Below, in pieces: positions 1-12,087 of a stretch of 64,000 nucleotides of DNA. How positions within the stretch are numbered: position 1 is the first letter of the stretch; each line of letters starts with the position of its first letter. The translations under genes and the position numbers were made by a program. The DNA is from Phytopythium helicoides (Eukaryota; Oomycota; Peronosporomycetes; Pythiales; Pythiaceae): contig JANFNE010000018.1 in assembly GCA_024867545.1 (NCBI GenBank), forward strand, positions 930,001 to 994,000, written 5' to 3'. The notes below the pieces were generated by a model, which was not told the DNA's origin, did no database searches, and saw nothing but the letters and a program-made list of their open reading frames with translations.

Positions 1-2623
1 ATCCGAGCACTTTTGCCGTCATCTTGGATAGACACTTTCATTCCTTCACCACCTTCAGCTTCAAGTTCTTGCAGTCGCATAGCAATTGCAGGGTTTTGCT
101 TGAGAATAGTGTTGAAGTTCACAGTGGTTGCGTTTGAGGAAGCTGTTGGGATTCGGACCGTCTCGACAACACTCGATTCTCGCAGTTCGCGCAGCACGCG
201 ATCAACGCACTCCTGGAGCTGCTCGGGTGTCGATGCCTTGATACGGACATTGCCACGAGCTGGGAACGCGTCAATCGACGCACCCGGGTACTCCTCACGC
301 AGAGCACGAATCCTCTCGCCTTTCTTGCCAATCAGGCATCCTGTCGCGAATGCATCGAGCTGAAGAAGTCGGCGGTTTGATGTCTGGAGCAGCTCATCTA
401 GAGCTTTCTGGACAGCATCAAGCTGCTCGTTCGTGCCGATCATCTCTAGCTCAGCTGCTGACGAAGAGCCTTCGCTTTCTTGCGACTCCGCAGAATCGCC
501 ATTGCGCAGCACTTTCAGTTTGACGCCAGTCTCAGCTTCCAGCTTGGCAACCGTCTCACCCTTCTTGCCGATCACTGTAGGAACTTCGTCATTGTCAAGA
601 GGCATATAGCGCACGTGGTGCGAGTCTTCAAGCAGCTGGAGCTGACGTTTCGCCTCTTGAATACCCGTCAGTGTGCCCGTCAGGGAAATCTTCACGCGCT
701 CCGTCGAACCAGCTGCAGGCTGACGAGGCTGATCAGACGCACTCTTACCGCCAAAGAGCGACGGCAAGAAAACCTTGCACTCGCCGTTCGTAGATTTTTC
801 GATCTCATTCACCTTGGCACGCTTGTTCCCAGCCAAAACCGGAATCAGGTGCGGCGATGTGGAAAAGAAACTGCGCTGATTCTTATCGATGATTGACGTG
901 ATGTGTGCACGGGCACGGGCGATACCAGCCTCATTATCTCCAAGAACGCACACGTATGGATCCTGGATGTCGATACGCACAAACCCAGTCTGCTCTTCCT
1001 TCTCAGAGTCTTCCTTCTCACCGTCCTCCTTCTCAGCTTCACCCTCGGCTTCGGTTTCATCTTCAGTATCCTTCTTCTTGCTCTTCTTCGGCTTGCCAGT
1101 GCTACCTTCCTCAATTTCCTTGATCGTGGATCCCTTCTTACCGATGATCAGACTCAATACATGGTTATCACGGACCTCGCATACCCAGTGGCTACTCTGA
1201 AACACGTTGATGCTAGCGCGGAGTGCATCCTCCGCAGCCACGAGCTCGGACTTTGTTCCGGACAAGGTGATCGTTCTCTCCTTCTTTCCCACCTTGATGC
1301 GGGCATCACCGGCGTCACGGCGCAGCGCCTGTAGCTGTGCGGCCTTGTTGATCATCAGGAACTCGCAGTAGAATGCGAACATGGCATCACGGCGCTCAGC
1401 ATCTTCAACAGCGTCGATTGGAGCGGACGTCTCCCAACCAAACAGCTTCTTGTCAGCAGGAGTGTACGTGCGTTCGCGACGCTCGTGCTCGTCAATGAGA
1501 TCACGAACAAAGTCTTCCGCGCGCTGAACATTAGAAGGAGTGCCACAGATGCGAACCGAATTGGTGACGCGGTCGATGTCCACAAGTGCCTCCGTGTCCT
1601 GCATGAGTTGCGTGATCGTTTCGCCCTTCTTACCAATCAGTTTTGGCACAACTTCTTGGGGCAGCGGGATACTGATCGTCTTGGCGGTCAACTTCTTGAT
1701 CTCGCGCTCAAGCTCCGCAGCAACCGACGGTGACGCAATAACCGTCAGCACACCGTCTGCTTTGTTGATGTCGAGACGGTTGACTGGAAGCTTCTCCTGC
1801 AGCTCCTGCAGCTTCTTGGCTTGCTGGAACAGCAACAACTTGACCGCGTCTGGGTGCAGTCCAATCGAGTGCGAGCTCGCCAACGTGATGTTTTCAATCG
1901 CGCGCTTGGCACTCTTGACGTTGGCTGCCGCACTGGTCACCTTGATAGACTTCTTTCCCGTGCCGGACTCCTTTGACTCTTCTACCACGTCCATCATGGC
2001 CAAGTTGGCACGTTCAAGCTGACGCAGGTTAGCGAACTGCTTGCCGAGCACTGCGCCCATGCGGTCGTCGGGCACTGGCACCTCGATGGTCACAAAGTCG
2101 GCGCTGTTGACCCCGAGCTTGACAGCGAGCGAGAGCTTCTTGGCCGCCGCGTTGAGCTCGGCGAGCTGCGCCTCCATCTCTCGGTGCTGCTGGAAGCGCG
2201 TGTTGCGCTCTGCGCGCGCAGAGTCGAGGAACTTCTGGAAGTCGTCGTGGGCCTCGCTCTGCGCGAGCTGCGTCTTGAGGTTCTCGATGTCGCGCAGCAG
2301 CTTCTTCTCCTCCGCGAGCGACATGGACGTGGTGGTGCGCTTCATCTCCTTGGCTACCATCTCGGCGCGGATCTGCTCGGCGTTGCCAGCAGGTCGGCGG
2401 CCCTGCGTCTGGTGCTGCTTGAGCGCCACCTTGAGTTTCTCGTCCAGCGCCTTCCCGGCCGTCTATCAATGGGGGGAAAAAAAACGCGTTAGACGCTGCA
2501 ATCTCGGCCATAGATCAGCTGCAAGACGCTGAAACGCACCGCATTGGCGTCCTTGGCCTTGGCCAGCGCCTCAATGCGCTGCTGGACCTGCGCCAGCAGC
2601 TGCGCGTCGTCGGGTTTGCTCAT
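1..2623 (-). CDS. Vigilin/Scp160-type multi-KH-domain RNA-binding protein (3' part outside window)
   Basis: The first exon (2623-2540) encodes 28 residues beginning MSKPDD. A 77-base intron (donor GTGCGT, acceptor ATAG) follows, then a frame that stays open from 2462 to the window edge. A charged, Gln/Glu-rich stretch is followed by repeated KH domains. KH GxxG loops can be read as IGKKGE or close variants near 1640-1620, 1150-1130, 840-820, 575-558 and 337-317, and a degenerate LGKQF near 2050. An acidic Lys/Glu insert (about 1100-1010) interrupts one KH domain. Vigilin-family proteins bind mRNA and polysomes, often at the ER; that role is taken from the family. The C-terminus is missing only because the window ends. 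Unlike many genes here, no frame break was found in about 2.5 kb of coding sequence. Confidence 0.9.
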
Positions 2624-3026
2624 ATTGCGGCGGCGATTTCTCGGCTCTCAGGAGGCTTCAGAAGGCGCAACGCACACCGATGGAGAGCGCAGACGCGGGG
2701 CAAACGGTCAGCAGGGCGAGGGGCGGCGACGGAGCTCGGGATCCCGCGGCACAGGCGGGGGAAGCCGAGGGAGGGGGTGTCGCGGCGCCGCGTGGATCTT
2801 TGGCTAATGATACCTTTTGGCGGGCGACAACAAGACATTCGTACTTTGAAGGGGAGGGACTGTATTTAAAAGGTACAGTGTACCGACTGGAACAACTTCA
2901 ACGAGATCAAGCAAGCCGCCGCCATGACCACACGTTGCTGTCGAGGAGCTCAGGGGATCGACTTGCAGGTCTACGACGTGCTAGAAGGCAATGCCAGCTT
3001 GATGCAATGCAAGTTTAATTGGGGAG

Positions 3027-4055
3027 CTACTGCTGGGCGGGCAGCACGCGCTGCAGCCAGGCCGAGATGTCGCGCATCTCGCGCGGACTCGAGGTGTGGT
3101 CCAGCCCCGCGTACGTGTGGAACTCAATGTCCTTGACACCCGCGGCCTCAAGCGTCTGGCGAGACTTGACGGCCCAAGGGTAGCGTGCGCGCGAGTCGGC
3201 GTCGCCGTGGCAGATGAGGAGCGGCACGTTGGCCGTCTCCGGCGCGAACGAGAACTCGGACTCGCGCGGGATGAACGACGACAGCACCATGACGCCGCCC
3301 AGCGGCTGCTTGACCTGGAAGCCCGTAAAGTAGGACACCGCTCCGCCCTGAAAGTGGTGTGTGAGTGTACGATATACTCTACTGTTATCGCAAGCCGAGA
3401 CCCACCTGGCTAAAGCCGCCCAGCACGATGCGCGAGTACGGGATGCCGCCCTCGACCTCCTTGGCGATGAGGTTCATGACGAGGTCGCGCGTGAGGTCGA
3501 TGCCCTCCGCGTAGCCAGCGCCACCGACAAACGCCTCAATATCGTACTGCAAAGAGCGCCATGCGTCAGTCTTCACTCACTCATCAGGCAGAGAGCAGGC
3601 AGCTTGATACAACATACCCACGCGGGCATCTGGCGCCCCATCGCGACAGTGACCGCACGCGGTGCAGCTGCATGCAGCAGGTTTGGTCAGCACCTCGCTC
3701 GTCCTGACTCACATTGGAGGCTCCTCCTTACCTGTGGGGAGGATGAACTTTACGTGTGGCAGCTCCTTGGCCAGCTCGGCCATCTGGCTCGCCCATCCAT
3801 GGGCCGTGTCGCCGAGGCCATGCAGGAATACAACCTGCTCATGATGAATATTCCTCGCGTCAGTCGATCAAATTCACTCTTCACAGATTTTTTGTGGCCG
3901 CAACGCACAGCAGCCGTGGGCTTTGGGGGCGAGATGACGATCGTGTTCTGCTGGTCGATGGCCATGGTGCTGGACGAGGAGCAGCTGGGGGAGAGGAGCG
4001 CGAGCAGCAAAAGCGTGAATAGCAGCAAATTGCGGAGTGGGAGACACCGCGGCAT
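3027..4055 (-). CDS. Acyl-protein thioesterase / lysophospholipase (LYPLA family) with predicted signal peptide
   Basis: Five exons join in frame: 4055-3909, 3834-3732, 3667-3618, 3546-3406 and 3347-3027, giving 253 residues. The alpha/beta-hydrolase signature is clear: VVFLHGLGD near the oxyanion region, the nucleophile elbow GFSQGGA spanning the last splice junction, a GDADSR segment for the catalytic Asp and GLDHTS for the catalytic His. Family members remove palmitate from S-acylated proteins or act as lysophospholipases, normally in the cytosol. This one begins MPRCLPLRN followed by a Leu-rich hydrophobic run and SPSCSSSS, which looks like a signal peptide. A second ATG, 30 codons in (MAIDQQ), would give the usual cytosolic form. 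An in-frame ATG at 4121 is less likely because it would bury the hydrophobic segment. Confidence 0.88.
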
Positions 4056-6921
4056 GGCAGTTCGGCCGCTTCGCGAGCTTTGCAAGTGAGCCCGAGCTAC
4101 CGGCGAGTCCGCTTCGCGCAATCCGATGATGCACGAGCGCCACGTTGCGACTAGTTCATCGTTTTATCCCTCGATCAGTAGCTATCTATATGGAAAAGCT
4201 TGAAAGATGGTCGTGGTGTCATGATTTAGATGCTTGGAGTGGATGGTTTCTGCGCTGTCCAACCCAAACCTAGGGTTCCTAGGGTTGCAAGCGCCACTCG
4301 GAACCCGCGACGGCGCCACCTCACTTGCTCGCGATGATGCAAACCCACACGTGATTTGTCATCTCGCTGCGGACGATCTGGTTGCGGTTGAAGTGCACTT
4401 CAAGGTGCAAGGTCGAGGTCGAGAGGCGACAGTGGAGATTGGCGCTTTAGAGAGCCTTTAGCATTTTCACGGGAAAGTTGGGCAAGTCTCACAATCCCGA
4501 GCAGCATCAATATCATCGGGTCGCAACGACTGCAGTCGCATCTGACAGCAAATGGCAGGGGCATTTCGTAAGTGCTATTCATTTTGACGGAGAGTCGTAG
4601 GAGCTGCATGCACACTGTGCATGATGGTGACGGTGTGCAAACAGCGCTCCCCTGTGCTACAGTACTACACGCACCATCACCACCATCTCCTGCCTGCTCT
4701 CAGGGCGTGAGGGAGGGGGGCCATCCCTTCCGCCGTCCCATCCGAGTCAGTTGTTAAACAGAGGCTATCTGAGGCCCATCCGACACATGAACAATAACGA
4801 AGAGTACACCTCCTCGGTGTGGATTCGAAAAGCACTAAACTCTACAAACGATTACATGCGCGTCGAAGCAAGCAACAGCCACAACTTCAGCTCAAGGTCT
4901 ACAAAGGAATATGGATAGCGTTCTCCATCATTGAAGCCACGACTACCAGACAGCTCGTTGGTTGGAGGTTGCACGCAGTGATGCTTAATTTGACCAGGTT
5001 GGGATAAGTAGGAAGACTACTGTAGGTGCGAGTCGCTCAACAGCCATCGCCTCTCAGCGGGTGCTTTCCACATCCAGTCAGGGTCGCCTGGGTGTCAGAA
5101 AGTGGGCAACGTGTATGATTCTGAGTGTACTTGATCAAAGGGCGAAGCAAATAATGAGGGCAGATGCACAGCAAAGATAGCTGCGTTACACCAAGTCTGA
5201 CCATGCGTTAACTTTGTCTTGCAGAGCAAGCCCAAAGATGCTTCAAGTTCGACAGGCGGAACTGCCAAACGCTTGCGCGTCGAAACAGTCGAACTGAGTT
5301 TGTGACGAAATTTGCTTTGTAACCACCTAGCAAAGCCCCAAGGGATGTGAAGAAAAATGTAACGACCTTCTTCTCTCGCTGCGTTTGGGTTCGAAACATG
5401 CAATAGCTCTGTGCTGGCGTCCTCACTGCAACATCCTGATCGAACGCCTTGTATATTACGCCAGCATGATCATCATCCGTTCAGTTGACAAGTGAGAAGG
5501 GCTTCAACATCAGCAAGTGTGGCCCACACCACTGACAAGTTGAAGTGACGTTGTGCACTGGCAGTCACCCACGCAATGCTCAGCAAGATCTGCTGCAGTA
5601 CAAGCATAGAGCAAGCCTGTCGAACTAGCGAAACCCCTCTACGCTTGCAACCTCCAAGTTCCGGCTCCCAACTACCTGGCTCATTCAGATCTGCGCAGCA
5701 CAACGGGCCTTTGCTTTGCCGACCACTGCGCACATTCAAGTCACAACATCCACACACTTTCCAGCGTAAGCATCACGTCTGCCCGTCCGCGCTTTGTGCC
5801 CCAGAAAATCTGGCGTCGTAGAGCACGCACGACGGCCACGTCAGCCCAGCGCCACTGGGTCCACAAACGCGTGAGATCCGAGGTGGTACCCACGGCCATC
5901 AGCGAAGCCTCTCGGCAATAATTCCTCGTCGCTTGCTGCGTGGGAGCGCGGAGATCAGGGTCAGCAGCATTCGCGTGGCGCGCAACGCCCTGGTGGGCTC
6001 GCCTAAGCTCCCGACTGGCGACAACTTGTCCCGGAGAAAGCCGCCAATCGACCAGATTCCTCCATCAGGTCGCCGATATCGAGCAAGGCACGGCTTGACC
6101 GCTCGACTGCAGCGGCCACTAGCGGCTCCTGCCGACCACCGCCACGCGCCAATTGCGCTGCTCGGGGCGTCGACGTCACACGTCACACGTCACACGTTGG
6201 CGCCAGGCGTGTACTGTACTGTGCAAATCCAGGCCGGAGTGCCTATCAGAGGGCGGAAGATTCCTTGTCGCGCGTCCGGCAGCACTTTCTCTTGCTGTTT
6301 GTATGCTTTTCGATGGCTACACGGCGGTGCCGAATCTCGGTGAATCTCGCCTTCGTTCTGGCGTTGCTATGGCGTAGCCGTTCGCATAGCTTTCACAAAA
6401 CACGGTTTAATATCAAATCAAAAATATACAGTTATCTCATGTCATATCCACCTCGTTCTGCATCTAATTTACAACCCTCATCCGTCTTTTAAAACCCCTG
6501 GCTCTGACCATCCCACTGTCGAGCGAATCTGCGATTCGAAGCGACGCCAAAGTGCAACTCGCGTCCGTGGTGCGCAGCGCCGCTTTACGTCCTTCCAGTC
6601 GACGAATTGCCAACCCCGCAGCCCCCTCTCCACCGTCGGCCACCTCCGAATTAACCCCCGCGTACCCCTCGAATTGCGCTAAAACCGCGCGGCTTTAGTC
6701 GACTCGGCCGCCATCGCCACTCCCCACCGCAGTCCGCGACCTGCGCCGCTCGCCTCGCCTCTCCTCGTCGTCCGCCGCCCCTCAGCCGCTCGCTCGCTGT
6801 GATTTCTGGTCGGTGGGGCGAGATTCCCGCTGTGAGCCAGCGTTGCACTGCGCGTGAGCGCGTACCGTAGCTCGCTCCCCCTTGGCGCGCCTCTCATTCG
6901 GCGATTCGGAGTTTGTGGGCC
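4056..6921. other. Intergenic region, 2.9 kb, no gene recognised
   Basis: Only short, overlapping frames without family resemblance are present on either strand. The region lies between the thioesterase start (leftward) and the SPX start (rightward), so it probably holds both promoters. An array of ACGT-core repeats lies at 6174-6197. The last 400 bases before the SPX gene are rich in C and T, as expected for a promoter or leader. Confidence 0.6.
6174..6197. promoter_or_regulatory. Three tandem CGTCACA copies with ACGT cores (possible bZIP/CREB-type binding array)
   Basis: The heptamer CGTCACA is repeated three times head to tail and is followed by CGTTGG. Four ACGT cores therefore lie 7 bases apart, and the first overlaps the palindrome GACGTC. 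The reverse complement contains TGACG, the half-site recognised by many bZIP factors. The array is about 730 bases upstream of the SPX gene. A regulatory role is inference. Confidence 0.35.
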
Positions 6922-7979
6922 ATGAAGTTCGGCAAGGGGCTGCTGCGCGAGATCCTGCAGAGCAACCCCGAGTGGGCGCCTTTCTGGCTCAACTACAAGA
7001 GCCTCAAGAAGCGCATCAAGGCCGTCACGCAGGCCGCGCACCACGCAGCCTTGCAGCGAGACATTTGTGAGTCGAGCTGGATGCTTGGCGGAGGGGGAGG
7101 AGGGCTCACCATGTTTTTTGTTTGTTTTGTTGTTGTTGTTGTTTTGTTTTTTTTCAGCCGAGTCGGAGCTTGAGGTCGCCTTCTTCAGGGACCTGCAGGC
7201 GGAGCTCAAGAAGATCTCGCTCTTTTACTCGTCAGAGGAGAAGCGCGCCGCCTTCCGCTACCACCAGCTGCGCGCCGTGCTCAAGTCGCTCAAGGTGCGT
7301 TAGCTTTTTGTTTTTTTTGTGGCATTTTGGAAGAGGCAGAAAACCTGACGGGAGATGACAATTGCAGAGGAAGGGTGGCGTCGACGCGTTTGAGGCCCAG
7401 CGCCTCATGTTTGCGTTCGTCCACTTCTACCGCGAGTGCATCCGCCTCGAGAACTTCGCCGTCATGAACTACCAGGGATTCTCCAAGGTACGAGTCTATG
7501 GATGTCCGAGGGGAGAGGGAGCATAGAGGCTGAGGTCATGTCGTTCGCCCTGCCAGATTCTAAAGAAGCACGACAAGATGACCGGCTACAACACACGGTC
7601 CAAGTACATGCGCCGCAAAGTCAACCTGTCGTCGTTCTCGAGCTACCCGGCTCTGCTGCAGATCCTCTCGAGCACGGAAGAAATGTTCCACGAGGTTGAG
7701 CGCGACGCCCGCATGGCCGGAGGCGTCTCGAACATGCGCCTCGACATGCAGCCGCAGGTGAACCCGTTCGGCAACCTCCGAGCGTCCCATTTGACGTTCG
7801 AGGAGTCCTCGACCCCGTCAGGCGGAGACTACGCGCCACGCCACTTCACGTCATCACCTCACCTAACGCCATCCAACTCGTCCGCAATCGCCGCCGGATT
7901 TCCGGCTTCCGTTCTTTGGACAAACGAAGAACAGGATACCACCCACACGCGCGGAGTGGAACTCAAGCATGCGTGCTGA
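6922..7979 (+). CDS. Stand-alone SPX-domain protein (phosphate sensing)
   Basis: Four exons (6922-7066, 7158-7294, 7368-7487, 7557-7979) join in frame to give 274 residues. The protein starts MKFGKGLL, the typical SPX beginning. The second helix is NYKSLKKRIK, and the fourth exon opens with the ILKKHDK lysine cluster that in SPX domains binds inositol pyrophosphates. The domain fills about the first 180 residues. The tail is Ser/Pro/Thr-rich and shows no EXS, MFS, VTC or RING domain, so this is an SPX-only protein. By family it would report cellular phosphate through inositol pyrophosphate and bind a partner such as a transcription factor or transporter. The ATG at 6922 is chosen because SPX domains begin at this methionine. 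Introns carry GTGAGT, GTGCGT and GTACGA donors. Confidence 0.9.
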
Positions 7980-8439
7980 CGCTGAGCAGAACTGGGTGTT
8001 GGGTGGGAGCCGAAAAGCTCATGTGGTGGTGGTGGTCAGGTCAAATATTTAACGCAGACTCCCAGGAAGTGGCAACGTAGGTTAGTAGCCAGGTGGTCAA
8101 CTGAGGTTCATGCACGCGTAGCAAGATGCACAACTAGATTCGCACTTTCTCATTCGTGGTGCACAAGTAAGTCGATTCAATCACGCTTCTTCAAATCATC
8201 ATCAGTATCACCAGTGTTCTAGTCGTATGACATGAGCAACTAGGTACCTCTTAGCAGGTCCTGCCGTTTTGGGGGTGTCATGCCATGACTCATGGTGATG
8301 TGGTTCCTCTTCCCACAAATGACTCGATGGGCACGTGGTACTTGTAGCACATCGAGACATTCGGTGGGAGCTGGATTGCAACGGTACCACAGTCTCCATG
8401 AGATGAGCATCGACCAGCCCGACCGATTTGACGAGCAAC
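7980..8439. other. Intergenic region between SPX gene and left inverted-repeat arm
   Basis: The 3' flank of the SPX gene; no coding potential recognised on the plus strand. On the minus strand, short frames continue out of the repeat arm but resemble nothing I know after the homology with the right arm stops at 8440. Confidence 0.5.
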
Positions 8440-8963
8440 ACGCGGTCCGAGCGCTCGGCCGACGCGTTCAGCGCCACAAAAGGCAAAAAAAAAAAAACTC
8501 GTCGCAGGGACCACCACACTCCCACGTCAGCTACTTGCTCGGCACTTGGCATCACGTCGCGGCTGCTGATACCGAGGCTCCTGAGATCGCTGCGAGCACA
8601 GCAATGAGGATCACGAAGTCATCGGGTCTCATGGCGTCTCGGCAAAAAAATTAAACGACCAACCAGTTCCTGCCAGTGCTCGCTGACGATTGCAATGCGT
8701 CAAGCAAGTTCCAGAGGAATCCACGCGCATGCTACAGGGCGAAAGCAAACAACCACACGACCAACTGATTGACAAGGCGATGCACCCGTCAACCGGCTCG
8801 GCACTGATAGATGGAGTGATGGAGTGATGGAGCAGCAGCAGCTCGTCAAGTCGCGGCGTAGCTCTTGGTAGTGTGTGGTCAGGAATCCCCTGCGCGTGAT
8901 TACACCAGCAGCTGAGATACGATGCGCGAGGTCATTACGAAATGTAGCCATATCAAAAATGTA
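8440..8963 (-). repeat. Left arm of a ~525-base inverted repeat flanking the receptor-kinase gene
   Basis: The reverse complement matches 12088-12612 almost base for base, including a run of 13 A/T residues, a GATGGAGT tandem and a short open frame read from 8632 on the minus strand (MRPDDFVILIAVLAAIS..., a signal-peptide-like sequence). Homology stops abruptly at 8440. At the inner side, a further 18 bases (8963-8981, on the minus strand GTTGAGGGTGGAGTCGTT) match 12029-12046, so the right copy carries about 40 extra bases there. Confidence 0.9.
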
Positions 8964-8996
8964 ACGACTCCACCCTCAACCTTACCTCCGTCGAGG

Positions 8997-11830
8997 CTAC
9001 ATTGAGCGCAGTTCGAAATGCACCTGTACAGCTGTCGGTCTCTTCTCCGGATCAAAAGATAAACATCGACCCGCCAACTCACGAATTGCCGCAGGACACC
9101 GTGCATGGAAGCTCGGACGCAGCTCGCCGTTCGCCACAAGCTGCAGCAACGCAATGTTCGATGCAACCTTCTTCCCATGGTTGATGTCACTACATTCTCT
9201 GTCACGATCGTGACGCGGATTACCGCCATCGTGACGACAACCCATGATGCTCTCGTATGGGATCGCGTGCGTGTCTAACTCCGACAACAAAACACCAAAG
9301 CTGTACATGTCGGCAGATGGGCCGTAATGCGGACACCCAGCCAGCACCTCTGGAGCGATCCATCGACCGGTCCCCACCGGCAGCTGTCATCGTGCTCTGT
9401 TCTGACTGGTTGCGTGCGGCACCAAAGTCTGTCAGCTTGGCTCGCAGCTGTTGACCTCCGCTTTCGCGTTCGTAGCCACCGCAAACTTCACGAGCCCGAC
9501 TCGTCAGCAGCACGTTCCGAGCCTTGATGTCACGATGAACAACCGGTGGCTCAAATGAATGCACATACACTAATGCCTCCACAACGTCCAATGCCATTCG
9601 GATTTTCTGCGGTCCCACTCGCCGACACCAGATGCAGCTGTCGCGATGAGGTAGTCGCGCAAGTCGCCGTGCTCCATGAACTCGAAGAGAGCCTGCAGAT
9701 CGTTGTGATACTTCCACGCGACACCGACAAAGCGCACGATGCTTGGGTGTTGCAGTCGAGCGACGAGTTTGATTTCGGCAATAAAAGAGTGTAAAAGTCG
9801 TTGTGGGTCGTTGGAGTTGTTGTTCGAGGTTGTGAAGTTTTCTGTTGTGGGGGTCGGTAAGAGTCTTTTGGATGCGAGGCACTCGTTGTTTCTGTATTTG
9901 ACGAGCCATACGACACCGAAGGAACCGGCTCCAAGTTGCTTGACGTCTTCGATATCATCTGCGTCCACCCGGAGGGAAGATAACTCAGCATCATTCCATA
10001 GCGAACCAAGATGATTGTTTCCAATCTTTGCCAGATCATTGTCTTTGAAACTTGTATCCCGCTTGCTTCGTTTGAACCAGATCCGAGCAAAAACCAGTCC
10101 AAAAAGCAGAACTAGAGCCGCAGAGCCGACAGCTAAGCCAATAAAGAGGCCGGTGTCCGGTAACTTCCCGCTATTGACTTGTATTTCTGGACTGGGTGTG
10201 TTTGTTGATGCTGGTGAATTGAAATTGCTGCTGGAAGTACTGCTGCCACTATCAGTGACGCACACAAACAAAGTGGATGTGATCCAACGTTGCTCAGAGT
10301 CCCCGCAAGTTCCATCATCTGAAAAGTCAGCGTTGGATATGTCGAGGGTAACCCTAGAGAGAAAGTCAGCTTCAGCTGAGGAAACATTTCGATCCTTCAA
10401 AGGGTTTCCAGTAAGATTCCTTTACATGCCAAAGCAAAGCAAAAAAGGATTAGTCGCGTCGCTTGAAATTGTGCATAAGAACAAAAGCGCACATTTGAAC
10501 CAGGCCTGTGGAGTTGAAGATGCTTGCCGGAAAGCTCGTGAGATGATTATTCGCCAAATTCCTGGTGGAGACCGATGTGAGCGTAGTTTAGCAGTCTCTC
10601 TGCATTCTGCATTACCTTACAGATTTGTGAGCTGGGGTAAATTGGCCGTGAATGATGATAAATTGTTCGCGGTAAGGTCGCTACTCCACCCCAGAATTGT
10701 CAGATTTTTTGCCCGTTCCAAAATCCAGTGTGTCTGTTCATTCCACTTACAGCTTTTTGAGAGCTGGGAAGTCCGCTGTAAATAACTTCAATTCATTTTC
10801 TGCTAGTATACTAACCGGGAGACAAAGTTAGTAACTTGGAAATGAGTCGATAAAATGTTATCTACCGACTCACAGAGTATTCAGCTTCGGCAAAACGGCA
10901 TCGAACGCCGAGAGTTCATTCCAGCTCATGTCTCTGCACGACGATTGTTAGATTCTAGAAGGTAGATCACACCATCATACCACTTACATATACTCTAACA
11001 CAGAATGGTTAGCGGCAAAAGATTTCAAGGAGTTCCGCAATAGCTCTCTGTTCATCCACGAGCGTTGGAATGTTAAAATGATTAATAAAAAATCAAGGCT
11101 GCTACTCACAATGTAGATAGCATGGGAAATGCTGCTTGCAGACCAATGCCGAATGCCGAGATGTTGTTGTTCCGAAATGTCATTGACGTCACGTTGGGTG
11201 GGAGCATTGTTGCAAAATCATTAACGACTGGCTGAAGGTTGATGCTTGTGATCAGCACTGCTTGAACCTGCGTATTCTGAGCAAGGAGCTCCCTGGCGAA
11301 ATCCATTTCCACCACATGACCGACTAGGGTCGTGTTATATCGAGATCCACCGCTGAAAGATCTGCTCCGAGAGTCAATTGAGTTAATGAGAACTTTGGCT
11401 TTACCGTAGCGGCACAAATTTGTCCTTACACAGAAGAGCAGTTGAATGCAAGTTGCATGGTCGAGATGAGACTGAAATTGTCGGCGGTTGGGAACGCGTC
11501 AGCAGCTTTAGGTGCTCCAGCTTCATACGCGGCAACAAATGGATCCTGACGTGCTCGAGTCCCAAACGGGATCAAGAACTGAAAGCTAGGTGCGCCGTCG
11601 TACGCCTGAGGAAAACACCAGTACTGGCACTTGTTTGCATCGTCCACAACGCAGTCATCACACGTCGAACTCGCGTTGAACACGATGCAGGGGACGTAGT
11701 CACCGCATAACCCGCCACACTTCCACGTGAGCTGCCCTCCAGCGGCCTGGCATGTGGGCATCGTCGCTTCGGCATTTGCAACGGCAGCAGCAACAAGCGA
11801 GCCGATAGAAGCAGACGCAGAATCGAACAT
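8997..11830 (-). CDS. LRR receptor-like Ser/Thr protein kinase with two frame breaks
   Basis: Exons: 11830-11430, 11361-11110, 11047-10988, 10933-10874, 10810-10751, 10680-10621, 10561-10493 and 10419-8997. Exon 1 encodes a Cys-rich ectodomain (CGGLCGDYVPC, CDDC, CQYWC). Exons 3-7 each encode one LRR (for example LAENELKLF and LTANNLSSF). The last exon has a Ser/Thr-rich stem, one membrane segment (LFIGLAVGSAALVLLFGLVF) and a kinase domain. Kinase motifs are LGAGSFGVVW, ASKRL, HRDIKARN, DFGAA, APEV and DPEKRPTA. All catalytic residues are present, but the frame slips by one missing base near 9610 (before the KIRMALDVVEAL segment) and by one extra base near 9375 (before GTGRWIAPEV). It is therefore either a recent pseudogene or an active gene with assembly indels. 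The N-terminus (MFDSASASIGS) is a weak signal peptide. The architecture fits oomycete receptor kinases. Confidence 0.85.
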
Positions 11831-12087
11831 CTAGATCGACGACTAATTTGTGAATGACGTGCATCTCTATTCAGAGCAGTCCGTTTGGGTTTACGATGGT
11901 GCCATCCGCGGGGAGCTACGGTCTACTACAACCGCCTGTTCATCACATCACTCGCTCGCGAAACTCAAGGATCTCACTTCTTTTGGACAATGAAGCTTCC
12001 TCCAAACTGAACCCAGTTGCATGTCGACGTTGAGGGTGGAGTCGTTGTTTGTCGTTCGAACAGTACAGTAGTTGAAGTGGACATGGC

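Noticed and set aside
4269..4290. Telomere-like CCTAGGGTT repeat
   Set aside because: Only two copies, not the oomycete TTTAGGG unit and not near a sequence end.
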